This document shows positions 62,623-64,000 of a stretch of 64,000 nt of DNA, one piece after another. The DNA comes from Pirellulales bacterium (GTDB lineage: Bacteria; Planctomycetota; Planctomycetia; Pirellulales; JACPPG01): assembly GCA_036499395.1 (NCBI GenBank), contig DASYDW010000134.1:99006-163005 (forward strand). The letters are read 5' to 3'. Position 1 is the first letter of the stretch. Each line of letters begins with the position of its first letter. A program made the position numbers and the translations under genes. The notes beneath the pieces are model-generated. The model had not been told where the DNA came from. It worked only from the letters and a program-made list of their open reading frames with translations, and did no database searches.

Positions 62623-63489
62623 CTAACGCGACTTCCGCATGCGACGCACGGCGACGGGAAGACAACCTACGAGCGCCATGGCCGCCAGAACGAATGTTCC
62701 CGGTTCGGGCACAGGCGCGCCGGGAGCCGCATTTGTCGCACCGATGCTCCCTGAGAGCACTACGTCCACGTCCAAGCCACCGGTGGTGACATTGACATCG
62801 ACATAGACGGGAATGTTGATGGCGGTCACACCGCCAAAGGTGCCGATGCCGCCGTCGGTGAGCGTATTCGCTCCGGGAGTGCCGTCGATCGCGGTCGTCC
62901 CATTCAAGAAGACCGAACCGTCGGATCCGTTGTTGATGTTGTAATCCAGCGTTGTGCCGCTGTTAAACACCATGTTGATCTGGCTGGCGTCGAAGGAGCT
63001 ACCACCGCTGATCGTGATGGCGCTATCACTGCTGATGCCGGCAAGGGCATTACGAACGGCCAGTTCACCGGCCAGAACAAGTGACGCCGGATTTTCGGGA
63101 TCGTAGACGGAAAGGACCAATCCATAACTCGCCGGGTCCGAGCCGGGGGACGGTGGGTACGGGTTCATTGAGTCGCCCGCAGAATCGCCACCACCGCCGA
63201 TGGCCGGCTGCATATCAGTTCCCTGATCGTCGAACGAGATATTGCCGCTATTGAAGGTTATCGCGCCGGACGCAATGGTCGCACAAAAAGTTCCACCGAG
63301 CGTGGTCGTATCGCTTCCTGAAGATTGAGCCGACGTGAGCAGCGTCGACGTCGAATGGTCGTAGATGGCGATACTCAGCGAACTGAAATCAGGATCCACA
63401 TAGAACGTATCCGCGCGGGCGCTGCGGAAACCGGACAGCGCGCACGATGCGGAGACCAAAACTACGAGCGGCACGATGCGGGATCTCAT
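62623..63489 (-). CDS. PEP-CTERM sorting-domain exported protein
   Basis: 288 residues, ATG 63489 with AAGGAA upstream. Signal peptide about 1-26 (VPLVVLVSASCALSGFRS). Beta-rich ectodomain of about 225 residues, Gly/Ser-rich. C-terminal sorting signal VPEPGTFVLAAMALVGCLP followed by VAVRRMRKSR, a textbook PEP-CTERM end. Function of the ectodomain unknown; the protein should be processed by an exosortase located elsewhere. Confidence 0.88.
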   Translation of the reverse strand: MRSRIVPLVVLVSASCALSGFRSARADTFYVDPDFSSLSIAIYDHSTSTLLTSAQSSGSDTTTLGGTFCATIASGAITFNSGNISFDDQGTDMQPAIGGGGDSAGDSMNPYPPSPGSDPASYGLVLSVYDPENPASLVLAGELAVRNALAGISSDSAITISGGSSFDASQINMVFNSGTTLDYNINNGSDGSVFLNGTTAIDGTPGANTLTDGGIGTFGGVTAINIPVYVDVNVTTGGLDVDVVLSGSIGATNAAPGAPVPEPGTFVLAAMALVGCLPVAVRRMRKSR

Positions 63490-63948
63490 GGGCCATTCCT
63501 TTCTCGACTAGAACGTCGTACAGGAAAAGAGCGAGGCAGCCACACAGCTCCTCGAAACCGGCGCCGATTGTCTCGCGCGCTAAGCGAAGATCAAGTTAAA
63601 TCCCTATAAAAGAATCGAAGCCATTCGGCATAGTAATATGTATCCAGCGTAATTTACACGCGCTATATAAGTCATTGATGTTACAGAGAAGGCGTTGAGT
63701 AGCGGCATTTAGGGCTGCCGCTGAACGAAGCCGATAAAACACCAAGTTGCGATAACGTGCGAGACACTCGCGGAATTCCACGTTCCTCGGTTGAACTGGG
63801 GCAAGTTGCTCTATGTATCGCTATGGTCGCCGTGTTAGTAATTACGCGAGACATCAAACAGCACTAGAGCCGGTTTCAAAACTGTGTTGAAGTAAACTTG
63901 CGCCCTGTAGGGACTTCGGTTAAGACGGTGATCGAAAGGAGACTTTCG
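63490..63948. other. Intergenic region and left end of an IS5-like element
   Basis: About 460 bp. The probable IS left end is near 63866 (GAGCCGGTTTCAAAACTG). No gene seen before the transposase start. Confidence 0.4.
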
Positions 63949-64000
63949 ATGGCCAAGCGACACGATGTCGAAGTCAGCGATGAGCAGTGGGAGAAAATCA
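63949..64000 (+). CDS. Transposase N-terminus, IS5-like, partial
   Basis: ATG 63949 after AAAGGAGA. Seventeen residues before the window ends: MAKRHDVEVSDEQWEKI. The DEQWEKI pattern opens many IS5/IS1182-type transposases. The element continues beyond the right edge. Confidence 0.6.
   Translation, partial: MAKRHDVEVSDEQWEKI

Overview
The window looks like DNA of a planctomycete (Planctomycetota, Pirellulales-like; the rank below phylum is a guess). The marks are: two surface proteins starting with the LExLExRxLL N-terminal signature, a DUF1559 pseudopilin-like protein, an SHD1-domain nuclease, a Ser/Thr kinase fused to WD40 repeats and paired with an ECF sigma factor, a dockerin-like DFNRDGxVNxxD motif and several PEP-CTERM proteins. 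Much of the window belongs to a conjugative element (ICE or plasmid; the sequence does not decide which).

Layout. 1-3.4 kb: leftward operon of a SprT-like metalloprotease, a DUF1232 membrane protein, ParB and a VirD4/TraG coupling ATPase (cut by the left edge), preceded by a cluster of TTGGGAC half-sites that may be an operator. 3.4-8.6 kb: a large NACHT-HEAT STAND NTPase, an unknown small gene and a tyrosine recombinase. 8.6-12 kb: VapBC-like toxin-antitoxin pair, a membrane protein and an internally deleted IS1380-family element. 12.4-23.7 kb: a PEP-CTERM protein and a 3,450-residue CARDB/RHS/dockerin-like surface protein. 24.6-27.2 kb: ardC with a structured leader, a small Zn-ribbon protein, a 96-residue putative DNA-binding protein and a lone LuxR-type HTH protein. 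27.5-32.5 kb: a double PEP-CTERM protein, a secreted GH13 enzyme and an SHD1-SNase lipoprotein. 32.9-39.4 kb: MobF relaxase-helicase with a possible oriT, a cassette of small genes ending in a DNA methyltransferase, and a ParE-type toxin-antitoxin pair.

39.4-51.8 kb is an accessory island with IS scars: palindromic repeats, a solo IS200-like tnpA, membrane proteins of unknown function, an IS110-type transposase gene with an in-frame stop, a KAP P-loop NTPase, an antitoxin remnant, and a complete group II intron lying antisense in the tail of an IS3-type transposase fragment. 52-60 kb is a signalling block: DUF1559 protein, NarL-type response regulator, ECF sigma factor, kinase-WD40 and two unknown proteins. 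60-63.5 kb holds a paralogue of the 96-residue protein and two exported proteins. An IS5-like element starts at the right edge.

How the genes fit together: relaxase, coupling protein, ParB, ArdC, the methyltransferase and the recombinase are parts of one transfer and maintenance programme. NACHT and KAP NTPases and the toxin-antitoxin pairs are likely defence or stability cargo. The exported proteins are host-type planctomycete surface functions. No tRNA, rRNA or CRISPR array was recognised. No type IV secretion channel genes are present; they would have to lie left of the window.
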